DNA of 45,790 nucleotides from Shinella sumterensis. Its GTDB lineage: Bacteria; Pseudomonadota; Alphaproteobacteria; Rhizobiales; Rhizobiaceae. The DNA lies in assembly GCF_004514425.2 (NCBI RefSeq), contig NZ_MYFN02000018.1, positions 26,850 through 72,639 on the forward strand, read 5' to 3'. Below, in pieces: positions 1-8,584 of this stretch. Numbering within the stretch: position 1 is the first letter of the stretch; each line of letters begins with the position of its first letter. Below the pieces are notes generated by a model. The model was not told the origin of the DNA. It saw only the letters and a program-made list of their open reading frames with translations, and searched no databases. The position numbers and the translations under genes are program-made.

Positions 1-62
1 CCGAACACTCCACCCGCCTCACCAAGAATCCATCAGGAGGGGCTTTGGTTCCGTAGCGGTCG

Positions 63-1148
63 TCAGATGTTGCGGTCGGCCCAGTGCGCCATACGGCTGC
101 CGCGCAGCGCCGAGATCGACGACACCTGCTCGCGATCGCACAGGCGCGAGAGGCCGCTGACGATTGTGCCCGGCAGGGTGGGACCGGCATAGACCATGCA
201 GGAATAGAGCTGCACGAGGTTCGCGCCCGCGCGGATTTTCTCCGCCGCGGTCTGCGCATCCGAAACGCCACCCACGCCGATGATCGGCAGGTCGTCGCCG
301 ACGCGCCGGCGCATCTTGGCGAGCACGACGGTCGATTTCTCGAAGAGCGGCTTGCCGGAAAGCCCGCCGGCCTCGCCGGCCTGGCTTGTGTCGCGCAGCC
401 CTTCGCGCGAGAGGGTCGTGTTCGAAACGATCAGCCCGTCGAGCGGATGGGCGAGCGCCACCTCGGCGATATCGTCCAAGCCTTCTTCGGTGAGATCGGG
501 CGCGATCTTGAGGAAGACCGGCACCTGCCGGCCGCTGCGGGTCGCTTCCTCGGCCCGCGCCATCAGCACGGACGACAGCAGTGCGTGCAGGCTTTCCTTT
601 GCCTGCAGGTCGCGCAGGCCCGGCGTGTTGGGCGAGGAAATGTTGGCGGTGAAATAGCGGGCGACATCGTAGAAGGTGCGGATGCCGGCCACATAATCCG
701 CGATGCGATCCGCGCTGTCCTTGTTGGCGCCGATATTGACGCCGATCAGCGCATCGCGCCGGCAGCGTTTCAGCCGTTCAAGCGCGGCGGCATGGCCGGC
801 ATTGTTGAAGCCGAGCCGGTTGATCACGGCATCGTCGGCGACGAGGCGGAAGATGCGCGGCTTGGGATTGCCCTCCTGCGCGCGCGGCGTCAGCGTGCCG
901 ACCTCGGCAAAGCCGAAGCCCAGGCGGATGAGGGCTTCGGGCACCTCCGCGTTCTTGTCATAGCCGGCGGCCATGCCGAGCGGATTGGGAAAATTGAGCC
1001 CGGCGACGGTCTGCGCGAGGCGCGGATCGGCCTTGGCCGGGCAGGCGGGCACGATGCCGGTCTTCAGCGCCGCGATCGAAAGGCCGTGCGCGGTTTCCGG
1101 GTCGAACAGGAAGAGGCCCTTGCGGCCGAGCGAGGAAAGCAATGACAT
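63..1148 (-). CDS. pyrD: Class 2 dihydroorotate dehydrogenase (quinone)
   Basis: Oxidises dihydroorotate to orotate in de novo pyrimidine synthesis, passing electrons through FMN to membrane quinone. The 361-residue protein has the usual family length. The N-terminal amphipathic segment expected of the membrane-bound class is present, followed by AGYDKN (about 61-66) and SSPNTPGLR (171-179), which carries the class 2 catalytic serine. The FMN phosphate-binding region is visible as IIGVGGV and GANLVQLYS near the C-terminus. The start codon overlaps the stop codon of the DUF952 gene upstream (TGATG), so the two are probably translationally coupled. This two-gene arrangement is common in rhizobia. 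Identification is secure. Confidence 0.97.
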   Translation of the reverse strand: MSLLSSLGRKGLFLFDPETAHGLSIAALKTGIVPACPAKADPRLAQTVAGLNFPNPLGMAAGYDKNAEVPEALIRLGFGFAEVGTLTPRAQEGNPKPRIFRLVADDAVINRLGFNNAGHAAALERLKRCRRDALIGVNIGANKDSADRIADYVAGIRTFYDVARYFTANISSPNTPGLRDLQAKESLHALLSSVLMARAEEATRSGRQVPVFLKIAPDLTEEGLDDIAEVALAHPLDGLIVSNTTLSREGLRDTSQAGEAGGLSGKPLFEKSTVVLAKMRRRVGDDLPIIGVGGVSDAQTAAEKIRAGANLVQLYSCMVYAGPTLPGTIVSGLSRLCDREQVSSISALRGSRMAHWADRNI

Positions 1149-1495
1149 CAGAGCGGCATCTCCGGAAACTGGTGGGCGCCGTCGGGCCCGAGCGGCAGGG
1201 GCTTCTCCCAGAGGACGGCGGAGAGAGGAAGCGCGGCATAAAGATGCGGAAAGAGATCGCCGCCGCGCGAGGGTTCGTAGACGAGCGTATCGCCCAGCGC
1301 ATCGCCGTCGACCGCGACGAGGAGAAGGTCGCCCTGGCCCGCGAAATGGCGTGCGGCGGTTTCTCTCGCCTGCGATGCGGTGGAGAAATGGATGTAGCCG
1401 TCCGAGAGGTCGATGGCCGCGCCTTTAAATATTCCGGCCGCCTTCGCTTTTTGCCACAGACTTGACGGAACGATCTTGTAGATTGTCTTGGTCAT
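1148..1495 (-). CDS. DUF952 family protein
   Basis: A 115-residue protein of the DUF952 family, whose biochemical role is not established. It begins MTKTIYKIVP and shows the family features DGYIHFST and a central LLLVAVDGDAL strand followed by an acidic/aromatic stretch near LFPHLYAALP. The family has been compared structurally with ADP-ribosyltransferase-like folds, but I see no residue set that proves activity. It is the first gene of a leftward pair with pyrD, overlapping it by one base. The region upstream (1496-1601) is short and shared with the divergent small secreted protein. Confidence 0.88.
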   Translation of the reverse strand: MTKTIYKIVPSSLWQKAKAAGIFKGAAIDLSDGYIHFSTASQARETAARHFAGQGDLLLVAVDGDALGDTLVYEPSRGGDLFPHLYAALPLSAVLWEKPLPLGPDGAHQFPEMPL

Positions 1496-1601
1496 CTCGT
1501 CCGTTTCTCCCGGCTGGCGCGTTCCATGCTAGCGCTTGCCGCAAAGAACGGCGAATGTCCACCGGCCACAGCCCGGCAAACCGGCTCCTGGAGGATTTTG
1601 C

Positions 1602-2030
1602 ATGCGAATTTCTGCTCTTCCCTTGACCCTCGTTGCCGCGCTCGCCGCCGGCGCCGCCCATGCCGAAGGCGAAGGCCGCTACCGCATGGAGAAGACGGAT
1701 ACCGGCTTCGTGCGGCTCGATACCGCCTCGGGCGACCTTTCGCTCTGCCAGGAAAAGGACGGGCAGATCGTCTGCCGCATGGCCGCCGACGAGCGCGCGG
1801 CCTTCGAAAAGGAACTCGATCTCCTGACCAAGCGCGTCGAAGCGCTGGAAAAAGCGGTTGCAACCGGCCAGTCAACCGCAAAACCTGCTCTACCATCGGA
1901 TGAAGAGATTGACCGGACCATGAGCATCATGGAAAAGATGATGCAAAGGTTCATGGGGATCGTGAAAAACCTGGAGGACGGCAAGGAGGAGCCAGCCCCC
2001 GGGAAGGACGCGGTCCCGCAGAAGACCTGA
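1602..2030 (+). CDS. Small secreted protein with coiled coil, function unknown
   Basis: The chosen start at 1602 gives 142 residues and sits behind a GGAGG ribosome-binding site at 1590-1594. An in-frame upstream ATG at 1536 lacks such a site and would bury the signal peptide. Residues 1-21 form a clear Sec signal peptide ending AAHA. The mature part has two cysteines (in LCQEKD and IVCRMA) that could form a disulfide, then a helix rich in Glu, Lys and Leu (FEKELDLLTKRVEALEKAV) that looks like a short coiled coil. The C-terminus is low in complexity and charged. I do not recognise a named family. It is probably a periplasmic protein, and it stands alone between divergent DUF952 and the downstream regulator. 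Confidence 0.75.
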   Translation: MRISALPLTLVAALAAGAAHAEGEGRYRMEKTDTGFVRLDTASGDLSLCQEKDGQIVCRMAADERAAFEKELDLLTKRVEALEKAVATGQSTAKPALPSDEEIDRTMSIMEKMMQRFMGIVKNLEDGKEEPAPGKDAVPQKT

Positions 2031-2098
2031 CGGAGCGTTTTGCCGGCCAAGCCGCGCCTGTTCCGTCGCAGGGTCCATCAACTCTTGGGAGGGAGCGC

Positions 2099-2752
2099 AT
2101 GGCATCGGCACTCACGATCATCATTGCGGATGACCATCCGCTGTTCCGCGGCGCGCTGAAACAGGCGCTGACCGGAATGGCGGGCAATCCCGATATCGTC
2201 GAGGCGGGGGATTTCGAGGCCGCGCGCAAGGCCGCCGAAGCCTGTCCGGATGCCGACCTGCTACTGCTCGATCTCGCCATGCCCGGCGTCAGCGGCCTGT
2301 CGGGCCTGATCGCGCTTCGGGCCGAGTTCCAGAGCCTGCCCGTCGTCATCGTTTCCGCCAGCGACGATCCCGCCACCATCCGCAGGGCGCTCGATCTCGG
2401 CGCGTCCGGCTTCATTTCCAAATCCGCCTCCATCGACGATATCCGCGAAGGCATCGGCTCGGTGCTGTCAGGCGATGTCTATACGCCGGGCGGCTATGTG
2501 CGCGCGCCCGAACAGGACGGCGAGGTGGCAGACCTCATCGCCCGCCTGCGCACGCTGACGCCGCAGCAGTCGCGCGTGCTCGCCATGCTGGCCGAAGGCC
2601 TGCTCAACAAGCAGATCGCCTATGAGCTCGGCGTATCCGAGGCGACCATCAAGGCCCATGTCTCGGCCATTCTGCTGAAGCTCAATGTCGACAGCCGCAC
2701 CCAGGCGGTCATCCAGCTCGGCAAGATCGGCGCCGCGCAGGCGGCGGCCTGA
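2099..2752 (+). CDS. LuxR/NarL-family response regulator (CrbR-like)
   Basis: A 217-residue two-domain regulator. The N-terminal receiver domain has the acidic pair Asp11-Asp12, the phospho-acceptor Asp58 in LLLLDLAMPG, and Lys108 in GFISKSA. The C-terminal LuxR-type helix-turn-helix (about 150-212) reads LTPQQSRVLAMLAEG and then LGVSEATIKAHVSAIL. The stop codon is only two bases from the end of the convergent hybrid kinase gene on the other strand. This matches the neighbour pattern of CrbS/CrbR pairs, which control acetyl-CoA synthetase and acetate use in gamma-proteobacteria. Pairing with that kinase is an inference from position and family; the target genes are not visible here. Confidence 0.9.
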   Translation: MASALTIIIADDHPLFRGALKQALTGMAGNPDIVEAGDFEAARKAAEACPDADLLLLDLAMPGVSGLSGLIALRAEFQSLPVVIVSASDDPATIRRALDLGASGFISKSASIDDIREGIGSVLSGDVYTPGGYVRAPEQDGEVADLIARLRTLTPQQSRVLAMLAEGLLNKQIAYELGVSEATIKAHVSAILLKLNVDSRTQAVIQLGKIGAAQAAA

Positions 2753-2754
2753 CG

Positions 2755-5700
2755 TCACTCCGCGGCCGCGCGCTCCACCGTTGAAAGCTGCGTGAGCCAG
2801 GCCCGCATCGAGGCAGGGCGGACAGGCTTGTTCTGCACGAGGATATTGTCGCGTTCCGCCTCGGCGCGCACATCCGGCGTACGGTCGGCGGTGACGAGCA
2901 GGGCCGGCACCTCGCGGCCGAGCGCCTTGCGCAGCGTCGCGATCGCGGCGATCCCGGTCCCGTCGTCGAGGTGATAGTCGGCGATGACGGCATCGAATCC
3001 GGCCGCGCCCTCCGCCATGACCGCGTCGACCGCCGCGACGGAATCCGCCAGCGTCACGGTACAGCCCCAGCCGGACAGCAGCAGACGCATGCCATCAAGG
3101 ATCCTGGGTTCGTTGTCGATGCACAGCACCCGCAGGCCCTTCAGCGGCTCTTCGCTCACCGGCGCGCGTGCCGACGTTTCGGCCACGGGCCGGCTTGCCG
3201 TGGCGTCGATGGGGACACGGACCTTGAAGCTGGTGCCGCGCCCGGGTGTGGACTGCAACTCGACGGGATGCGAGAGCACGCGCGAGATGCGATCCACGAT
3301 GGAGAGCCCGAGCCCGAGGCCCGGCGCCGTGCGGGCGCCCTCGTCGAGGCGGGCGAATTCCTTGAAGACCGTGCGGAACTTCGATGCGGGAATGCCGATG
3401 CCGGAATCCAGCACCTGGATCACGGCATGCCCGCCCTTGCGCCGCACGCCGACGAGCACCTTGCCGGACTGGGTGTACTTGATGGCGTTGGACACGAGGT
3501 TCTGCACGACGCGACGCAGCAGGTTCGGATCGGTGCGGATGGCGAGCGAACTCGGCAGCACCTTGAAGCTCAGGTCCTTGGCCCGCGCGATGGGCGCGAA
3601 ATCGGTCTCGATGCGTTTCAGCAGGTCCTTGAGAAGAACCGTTTGCACCCGCGGCTTCATCGCTCCGGTATCGAGGCGCGAAATGTCGAGCACGGCGCCG
3701 AGGATCGCCTCCACCGATTCCAGCGAGGAATCGATGTTGTGGATCATCTCCCGGTTTTCCGTATCGCCCAGCCGCTCGACCAGCGAGGAGGAGTAAAGCC
3801 GGGCGGCATTCAGCGGCTGGAGGATGTCGTGGCCTGCGGCGGCGAAGAAGCGTGTCTTGCCGATATTGGCTTCCTCGGCGGCGGCGCGGGCCTCGGCCAG
3901 CGCCGTGTTGACGCGGGTGAGTTCCGCCGTGCGCTCGGCGACGCGATGTTCCAGCGTCTCGTTGACCTGCTTGAGCGCGCGATCGGCCGCCACCCGGTCG
4001 GTGATGTCGGTATAGGTGGAAACGAAGCCCTTTTCCGGCATGGCATTGGTGCGAACCTCCACGATGCGCTCGCCGCCGGCCAGCACCAGCGGGAAAGCCT
4101 CGTCGAAGGTCATGATGCGCGAAATCGCGGTTTCCCTGTCGTTCTCCGCGATATCGCCGCGCTCGACGAGGATCTCGACGATATCGGCGAGCGGGAAGCC
4201 GACCTGGCCGACATATTCCGGCAGGTCGAGCAACTGGCGGAAGCGCCGGTTCCAGACGGTGAGATTGCCGTCGCTGTCGAAGACGGCGATGCCCTGGTCC
4301 ATCTGGCCAAGCGCGGTCTGGAGCATGTCCTGATTGTACTGCAGCGCCTCGCTGGCCTGGTCGAGCAGCCAGTCGGTATCCGTCGGCGTGTCATCGATGC
4401 GCTGGAGCACGAGCGAGAGCACGAGGCGCGCCGAGGACGAACCGATGGCGCTGCCGAGAAGCTGTTCGGAAAAATGCACGATGGCGGCGTCCGCCGGCGC
4501 ATTGTCCTCCAGCCACCGGCCGACCTGCCGCTCATAGGTGTGGAAGGAGCGCTGCATGCGCTCCTCGCCGAGATATTTGGCGATGGTGGTCTTGAGGTCC
4601 CGGACCGTGACCTTGGTGCGGCGGCCGCGGAAGGCGCGCTCCAGGCGGGGCTTGGAGCGGATGAAGGTGCCGGCCTGAAGACGCTCCAGCGATGTCGGAT
4701 TGCGCGTCAGCGAGCCGATCACATAGGCGCCGACATTGACCATCATGGCGACCAGCGTGGCATTGACCAGCGGATCCGCGGCCTCGCCGGTGAAGAGCGT
4801 GGTGCCGGGGAAGAGGAAGCCGAGGATGGTCTCGGCGACATAGGCGTTGTCGGCAACCCCGATACTGGGCAGGAACAGCAGGTAGGCCCACACCACGAGG
4901 CCGCAGATCATGCCTGCCATCGCGCCGCGTGCATTGGCATTGCGCCAGAACAGGCCGCCGAGCAGCGCGGGCGCGACCTGCGCCACCGCGGCAAAGGCCA
5001 GCAGGCCCATCGAGGCGAGCCCGGCATTGGCGGTCGTCGCGCGGTAATAGGCGTAGCCGAGCAGGATCACGAAGAAGATGGCGAGACGGCGGATGCGCAG
5101 CAGCATGCGCGACAGGTCGTCCTGCTGCTCGACGCCGCCGATGAGGTTGCGCCTCAGCACGACCGGGATGACGATGTCGTTCGACACCATGATGGACAGC
5201 GCCACCGAGGCGACGATGACCATGGCGGTGGCGGCCGAAAAGCCGCCGATGAAGGCGATCAGGGTCAGGAGCGGCTGATCGAGCGCGAAGGGCAGGGTGA
5301 GAACGTAGAGATCGGCATCGCCCTGGCCGTTGAAGGTCAGCACGCCGCCGATCGCGACGGGCAGGACGAAGAGGTTGATGGCGATAAGGTAGAGCGGAAA
5401 GAGGATGCCGGCCGTCCGCAATTCCCCCATCGTGCGGTTTTCCACGACCGTGACGTGGAACTGGCGCGGCAGCATCACGATGGCGAAGGCCGACAGCACG
5501 ATCAGCAGGATCCAGCGCGCAAGGGGCGTCTCGTAGGTCAGCGCCTGCATCACGGGCACGCTTTCGGACGCCCGCTGCCAGAGATCGCCGGGACCGTCGA
5601 ACATGAAGAAGATGACGTAGAAGCCGACCGAGGCCATGGCGATGAGCTTGACCACCGATTCCATGGAGATGGCGAGGATGAGCCCGTCCTGATGCTCGGT

Positions 5701-6255
5701 CGCATCCGTGTGGCGCGTGCCGAAGACGATGGCAAAACAGGCAAGGAACAGCGAAACGACCAGCGGCAGGTCGATGAGGCCGCCGGAAGCGGCGATGCCG
5801 AAGCCGGTCGTGTCGACCATTGCGGCGACCGAGCTCGACACGGCCTTCAATTGCAGCGCGATATAGGGAATGTAGCCGATCAGCGAGATGAGCGCGACGA
5901 CGGCGGCGACACCCGGATTCTTGCCGTAGCGGGCGGCCACGAAATCGGCGATCGAGGTGAGGCGCTCGGACTTGGCGAGTGTCACGATGCGGCGCAGCAA
6001 CGGCATGCCGAGCGTGAACATCAGGATCGGGCCGATATAGATGCCGAGAAATTCAAGGCCATGCGTGGTGGCGAGGCCCACGCCGCCGAAATAGGTCCAG
6101 GAGGTGCAGTAGATCGCAAGGCTCAGCGCATAGACGAGCGGCCGGCCCTTCGACGCGCGTTCGGAGCGCCGGGCCTTGCTGTCGCCGTAACTTGCGACCG
6201 CGAAAAGCAGCAGCAGATAGGCGAGCGCGAGCGCGATGATCAGCGAGCCCGGCAT
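2755..6255 (-). CDS. Hybrid sensor kinase with sodium/solute-symporter sensor domain (CrbS-like)
   Basis: A 1166-residue membrane kinase. Residues 1-520 form an SLC5-type symporter domain of about 12-13 membrane segments. After a linker come a PAS domain (about 645-755), a coiled coil (755-800), a HisKA domain with phospho-acceptor His809 in AAGHDILQPL, a HATPase domain with the N-box around Asn923, G1 at 950-954 and G2 GLGLGL at 979-984, and a receiver domain (1041-1155) with Asp1093. The family includes CrbS, where the transporter-like part is thought to sense or take up a substrate such as acetate. It converges with a LuxR-type regulator, so the pair is probably a phosphorelay. The ligand cannot be read from sequence. 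Confidence 0.93.
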   Translation of the reverse strand: MPGSLIIALALAYLLLLFAVASYGDSKARRSERASKGRPLVYALSLAIYCTSWTYFGGVGLATTHGLEFLGIYIGPILMFTLGMPLLRRIVTLAKSERLTSIADFVAARYGKNPGVAAVVALISLIGYIPYIALQLKAVSSSVAAMVDTTGFGIAASGGLIDLPLVVSLFLACFAIVFGTRHTDATEHQDGLILAISMESVVKLIAMASVGFYVIFFMFDGPGDLWQRASESVPVMQALTYETPLARWILLIVLSAFAIVMLPRQFHVTVVENRTMGELRTAGILFPLYLIAINLFVLPVAIGGVLTFNGQGDADLYVLTLPFALDQPLLTLIAFIGGFSAATAMVIVASVALSIMVSNDIVIPVVLRRNLIGGVEQQDDLSRMLLRIRRLAIFFVILLGYAYYRATTANAGLASMGLLAFAAVAQVAPALLGGLFWRNANARGAMAGMICGLVVWAYLLFLPSIGVADNAYVAETILGFLFPGTTLFTGEAADPLVNATLVAMMVNVGAYVIGSLTRNPTSLERLQAGTFIRSKPRLERAFRGRRTKVTVRDLKTTIAKYLGEERMQRSFHTYERQVGRWLEDNAPADAAIVHFSEQLLGSAIGSSSARLVLSLVLQRIDDTPTDTDWLLDQASEALQYNQDMLQTALGQMDQGIAVFDSDGNLTVWNRRFRQLLDLPEYVGQVGFPLADIVEILVERGDIAENDRETAISRIMTFDEAFPLVLAGGERIVEVRTNAMPEKGFVSTYTDITDRVAADRALKQVNETLEHRVAERTAELTRVNTALAEARAAAEEANIGKTRFFAAAGHDILQPLNAARLYSSSLVERLGDTENREMIHNIDSSLESVEAILGAVLDISRLDTGAMKPRVQTVLLKDLLKRIETDFAPIARAKDLSFKVLPSSLAIRTDPNLLRRVVQNLVSNAIKYTQSGKVLVGVRRKGGHAVIQVLDSGIGIPASKFRTVFKEFARLDEGARTAPGLGLGLSIVDRISRVLSHPVELQSTPGRGTSFKVRVPIDATASRPVAETSARAPVSEEPLKGLRVLCIDNEPRILDGMRLLLSGWGCTVTLADSVAAVDAVMAEGAAGFDAVIADYHLDDGTGIAAIATLRKALGREVPALLVTADRTPDVRAEAERDNILVQNKPVRPASMRAWLTQLSTVERAAAE

Positions 6256-6475
6256 GCTTCCTCCCGCAGTCCTTCGGCCTTTTGCCGGAGAATAGGCGAA
6301 AGCGGCAAGGAAGCAAATGATGCGTTGGGCGTAGATGCAAGGCCGCGCGAAGGCAGGCTGCGACGGCTGCCCGCGAAATGGCGGTGTGTAACCGTCAGGC
6401 GATTGACAATTCGCAGTTCCATCGAAAGTAAAACTCGATTAGTTTCCTTGTCATTCGCAGCAAAAGGAGGCCCTC

Positions 6476-6922
6476 ATGCTCAATGAGTTCAAGGAGTTTA
6501 TCGCCCGCGGCAACGTGATGGACCTCGCCGTGGGTGTCATCATCGGCGCTGCCTTCAACAAGATCGTCGAATCCGTGGTCAACGACCTCGTCATGCCGAT
6601 CGTCGGCGCGCTGACGGGCGGCGGTTTCGATTTCTCGAACTATTTCATCGCGCTGTCGGGCAATGTCACGGCGACGTCGCTGGCTGCCGCGCGTGAGCAG
6701 GGCGCCGTCTTCGCCTACGGCAACTTCATCACCGTGCTGATCAACTTCCTCATCCTCGCCTGGATCATCTTCCTGATGATCAAGGGCGTGAACCGCATGC
6801 GCGCATCGCTGGAAAAGGAAAAGGCCGCCGGCACGCCCGAGGCCGCGCCGCCGCCGGAAGACGTGCAACTGCTCACCGAGATCCGCGATCTCCTGAAGAG
6901 CCAGAGCCGCCCGGCCGTTTGA
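6476..6922 (+). CDS. mscL: Large-conductance mechanosensitive channel
   Basis: Encodes MscL, the pentameric membrane channel that opens under membrane tension and releases solutes on osmotic downshock. The 148-residue protein starts [20 protein letters not shown], typical of the N-terminal helix and first membrane segment. It contains the family [18 protein letters not shown] stretch, a periplasmic loop, a second membrane segment ([19 protein letters not shown]) and the charged C-terminal bundle helix with [10 protein letters not shown] strong AGGAGG at 6465-6470 precedes the start. A bidirectional hairpin terminator follows the stop. It appears to be monocistronic. Confidence 0.97.
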   Translation: MLNEFKEFIARGNVMDLAVGVIIGAAFNKIVESVVNDLVMPIVGALTGGGFDFSNYFIALSGNVTATSLAAAREQGAVFAYGNFITVLINFLILAWIIFLMIKGVNRMRASLEKEKAAGTPEAAPPPEDVQLLTEIRDLLKSQSRPAV

Positions 6923-6944
6923 GGCCACTTGGCACGAGCATGAG

Positions 6945-6970
6945 AAAAGGCCCGGGAGACCGGGCCTTTT
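6945..6970. terminator. Bidirectional intrinsic terminator between mscL and the aruI-like gene
   Basis: A perfect 11-bp stem (AAAAGGCCCGG at 6945-6955 and its complement at 6960-6970) closes a four-base loop. The ends give a run of T on either strand, so it can stop mscL transcripts from the left and the convergent operon, whose last codon is at 6977, from the right. Confidence 0.9.
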
Positions 6971-6976
6971 CGTTTG

Positions 6977-8584
6977 TCAGGCCGTCGCGCCGGCCGTCCT
7001 GGTCTGGTGGATTTCCACAAGGCTCGGGCCCTTGCGGGCCGCTGCCCGCTCCAGTGCCTCCGGCAGGTCGCGGACATCCGCAAGCCGTTCCGAGGGCACG
7101 CCGTAGGCCGTGCCGATGGCGATGAAGTCGGGCGCGGACGGCTTGACGCCCTCCGGCGTGATGCCGGCCTCGATCATGTAGTTTTCGATCTCCTGATAGC
7201 CGTCATTGTTCCAGACGAGGAAGATGACGCGGGCATCGGCATCGACCGCGGAGCCGATCTCCGAAAGCGAGAATTGCAGCCCGCCGTCGCCGACAAGGCA
7301 GACGATCGGCGCGGCCGGGTCGGCGAGCGCGGCGCCCACTGCGGCGGGCGGCGCAAAGCCCAGCGCACCGTAGCCGGTCGCGGCGTTGAACCAGCTGCGG
7401 GCCCGCGGCGCATCGCAATAGTAGTTGCCGGCATAGACGGCCTGGGTCGAGTCGCCGACGATGATCGCCCTGGGCAGCGTGCGCCAGATCGCGTCGATGA
7501 CGCCGACTTCGGCCTGCATCTTCGCCGTCAGTTCGCCCCACGACCCCTTGCGGGCGGCTTCCGCGCGCTGGTTGCCGTTGCCGATCGGCTTGTGGCCTTC
7601 GAGGAAACCGAGCATGCCCGCAGCGGCCGTCTTGGCGCTGGAGAAGACGGAGAGGCCCATCTGCGGCGTGCGGGCGAGCTGGGCGGCGTCGATGTCGACG
7701 CGGATCAGCGACTTGAGCCGCGGAAAGCCGCCGTCGACATTGATGTCGTAATCGGTCGGGCCGAACTCGGTGCCGAAGGCGATGACCAGATCGGCATCCG
7801 AAAGCAGGCGGCGCACGGCCTTGAGGCTGGGGCTGGCCGGCACGCGCAGCGGGTGGCCGGCAAGCATGCCGCGCGCGTTGACGGTGGTCACCACAGGCGC
7901 GCCGATGCGCTCTGCAAGGTCGCGGATCTCGTCTTCCGCCGTCACCGCGCCGCCGCCGGCCAGGATGACAGGGCGCGAGGCATTGGTGCAGAGGATCGCG
8001 GCGCGCTGCAGCGTTTCGGCGTCCGCGCGCGGGCGTGTCGCGACCGCCGGCTTGAAACTGCCGGTCTCGATGGGCTTTGCCATCACGTCCGTCGGGATTT
8101 CGATATGCACGGGGCCGGGACGGCCCGACAGGAGAACGGCGAAGGCGCGCTCCACGACGAGCGGCAGGTCGGCGGGATTGAGCAGGGTGTGCGAATAGAG
8201 GGCGAGCGTCTTCATCATGCCCTGCTGGTCCGGCAGTTCATGCAGCAGCCCGCGCCCGTGGCCGAGGGAATCCCGCTTGTTGACGCCCGATATCACCAGC
8301 ATGGGAACGGAATCCTGCCGTGCCTGCGCCATCGCCGTGATCGTGTTGGTGAGGCCCGGGCCGGTAATGACGAGCGCGACGCCCGGCTTGCCGGAGACGC
8401 GCGCATAGCCGTCCGCCATGAAGCCCGCGCCCTGTTCGTGGCGCGGCGTGATGTGGCGGATCTTCGAGGCGGCGAGGCCGCGATAGAGCTCCACCGTATG
8501 CACGCCGGGAATGCCGAACACGACATCCACGCCATTGGCTTCGAGCAGGTCGACCAGAACTTCGCCGACGGTCTTGGTGGTCAT
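6977..8584 (-). CDS. ThDP-dependent decarboxylase, 5-guanidino-2-oxopentanoate decarboxylase-like (AruI)
   Basis: A 535-residue thiamine-diphosphate enzyme of the acetolactate synthase superfamily. The cofactor-activating Glu50 lies in PRHEQGAGFMADGYAR; the ThDP/Mg motif starts GDGGLQ at 432 and ends in WNNDGY. In the arginine transaminase pathway AruI decarboxylates 2-oxo-5-guanidinopentanoate to 4-guanidinobutyraldehyde. Several ThDP enzymes share this fold, so acetolactate synthase was considered. There is no small regulatory subunit nearby, and the start codon overlaps the stop of an AruH-like aminotransferase by four bases (ATGA), which favours the AruI role. It is the last gene of a leftward operon that begins with the deiminase-like gene. 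Confidence 0.82.
   Translation of the reverse strand: MTTKTVGEVLVDLLEANGVDVVFGIPGVHTVELYRGLAASKIRHITPRHEQGAGFMADGYARVSGKPGVALVITGPGLTNTITAMAQARQDSVPMLVISGVNKRDSLGHGRGLLHELPDQQGMMKTLALYSHTLLNPADLPLVVERAFAVLLSGRPGPVHIEIPTDVMAKPIETGSFKPAVATRPRADAETLQRAAILCTNASRPVILAGGGAVTAEDEIRDLAERIGAPVVTTVNARGMLAGHPLRVPASPSLKAVRRLLSDADLVIAFGTEFGPTDYDINVDGGFPRLKSLIRVDIDAAQLARTPQMGLSVFSSAKTAAAGMLGFLEGHKPIGNGNQRAEAARKGSWGELTAKMQAEVGVIDAIWRTLPRAIIVGDSTQAVYAGNYYCDAPRARSWFNAATGYGALGFAPPAAVGAALADPAAPIVCLVGDGGLQFSLSEIGSAVDADARVIFLVWNNDGYQEIENYMIEAGITPEGVKPSAPDFIAIGTAYGVPSERLADVRDLPEALERAAARKGPSLVEIHQTRTAGATA

Noticed and set aside
2971-6486. A 1171-codon open frame on the plus strand opposite the hybrid kinase gene
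   Set aside because: It is an antisense shadow caused by high GC codon use. It has a charged, repetitive composition without domains, while the minus strand encodes a full symporter-kinase.
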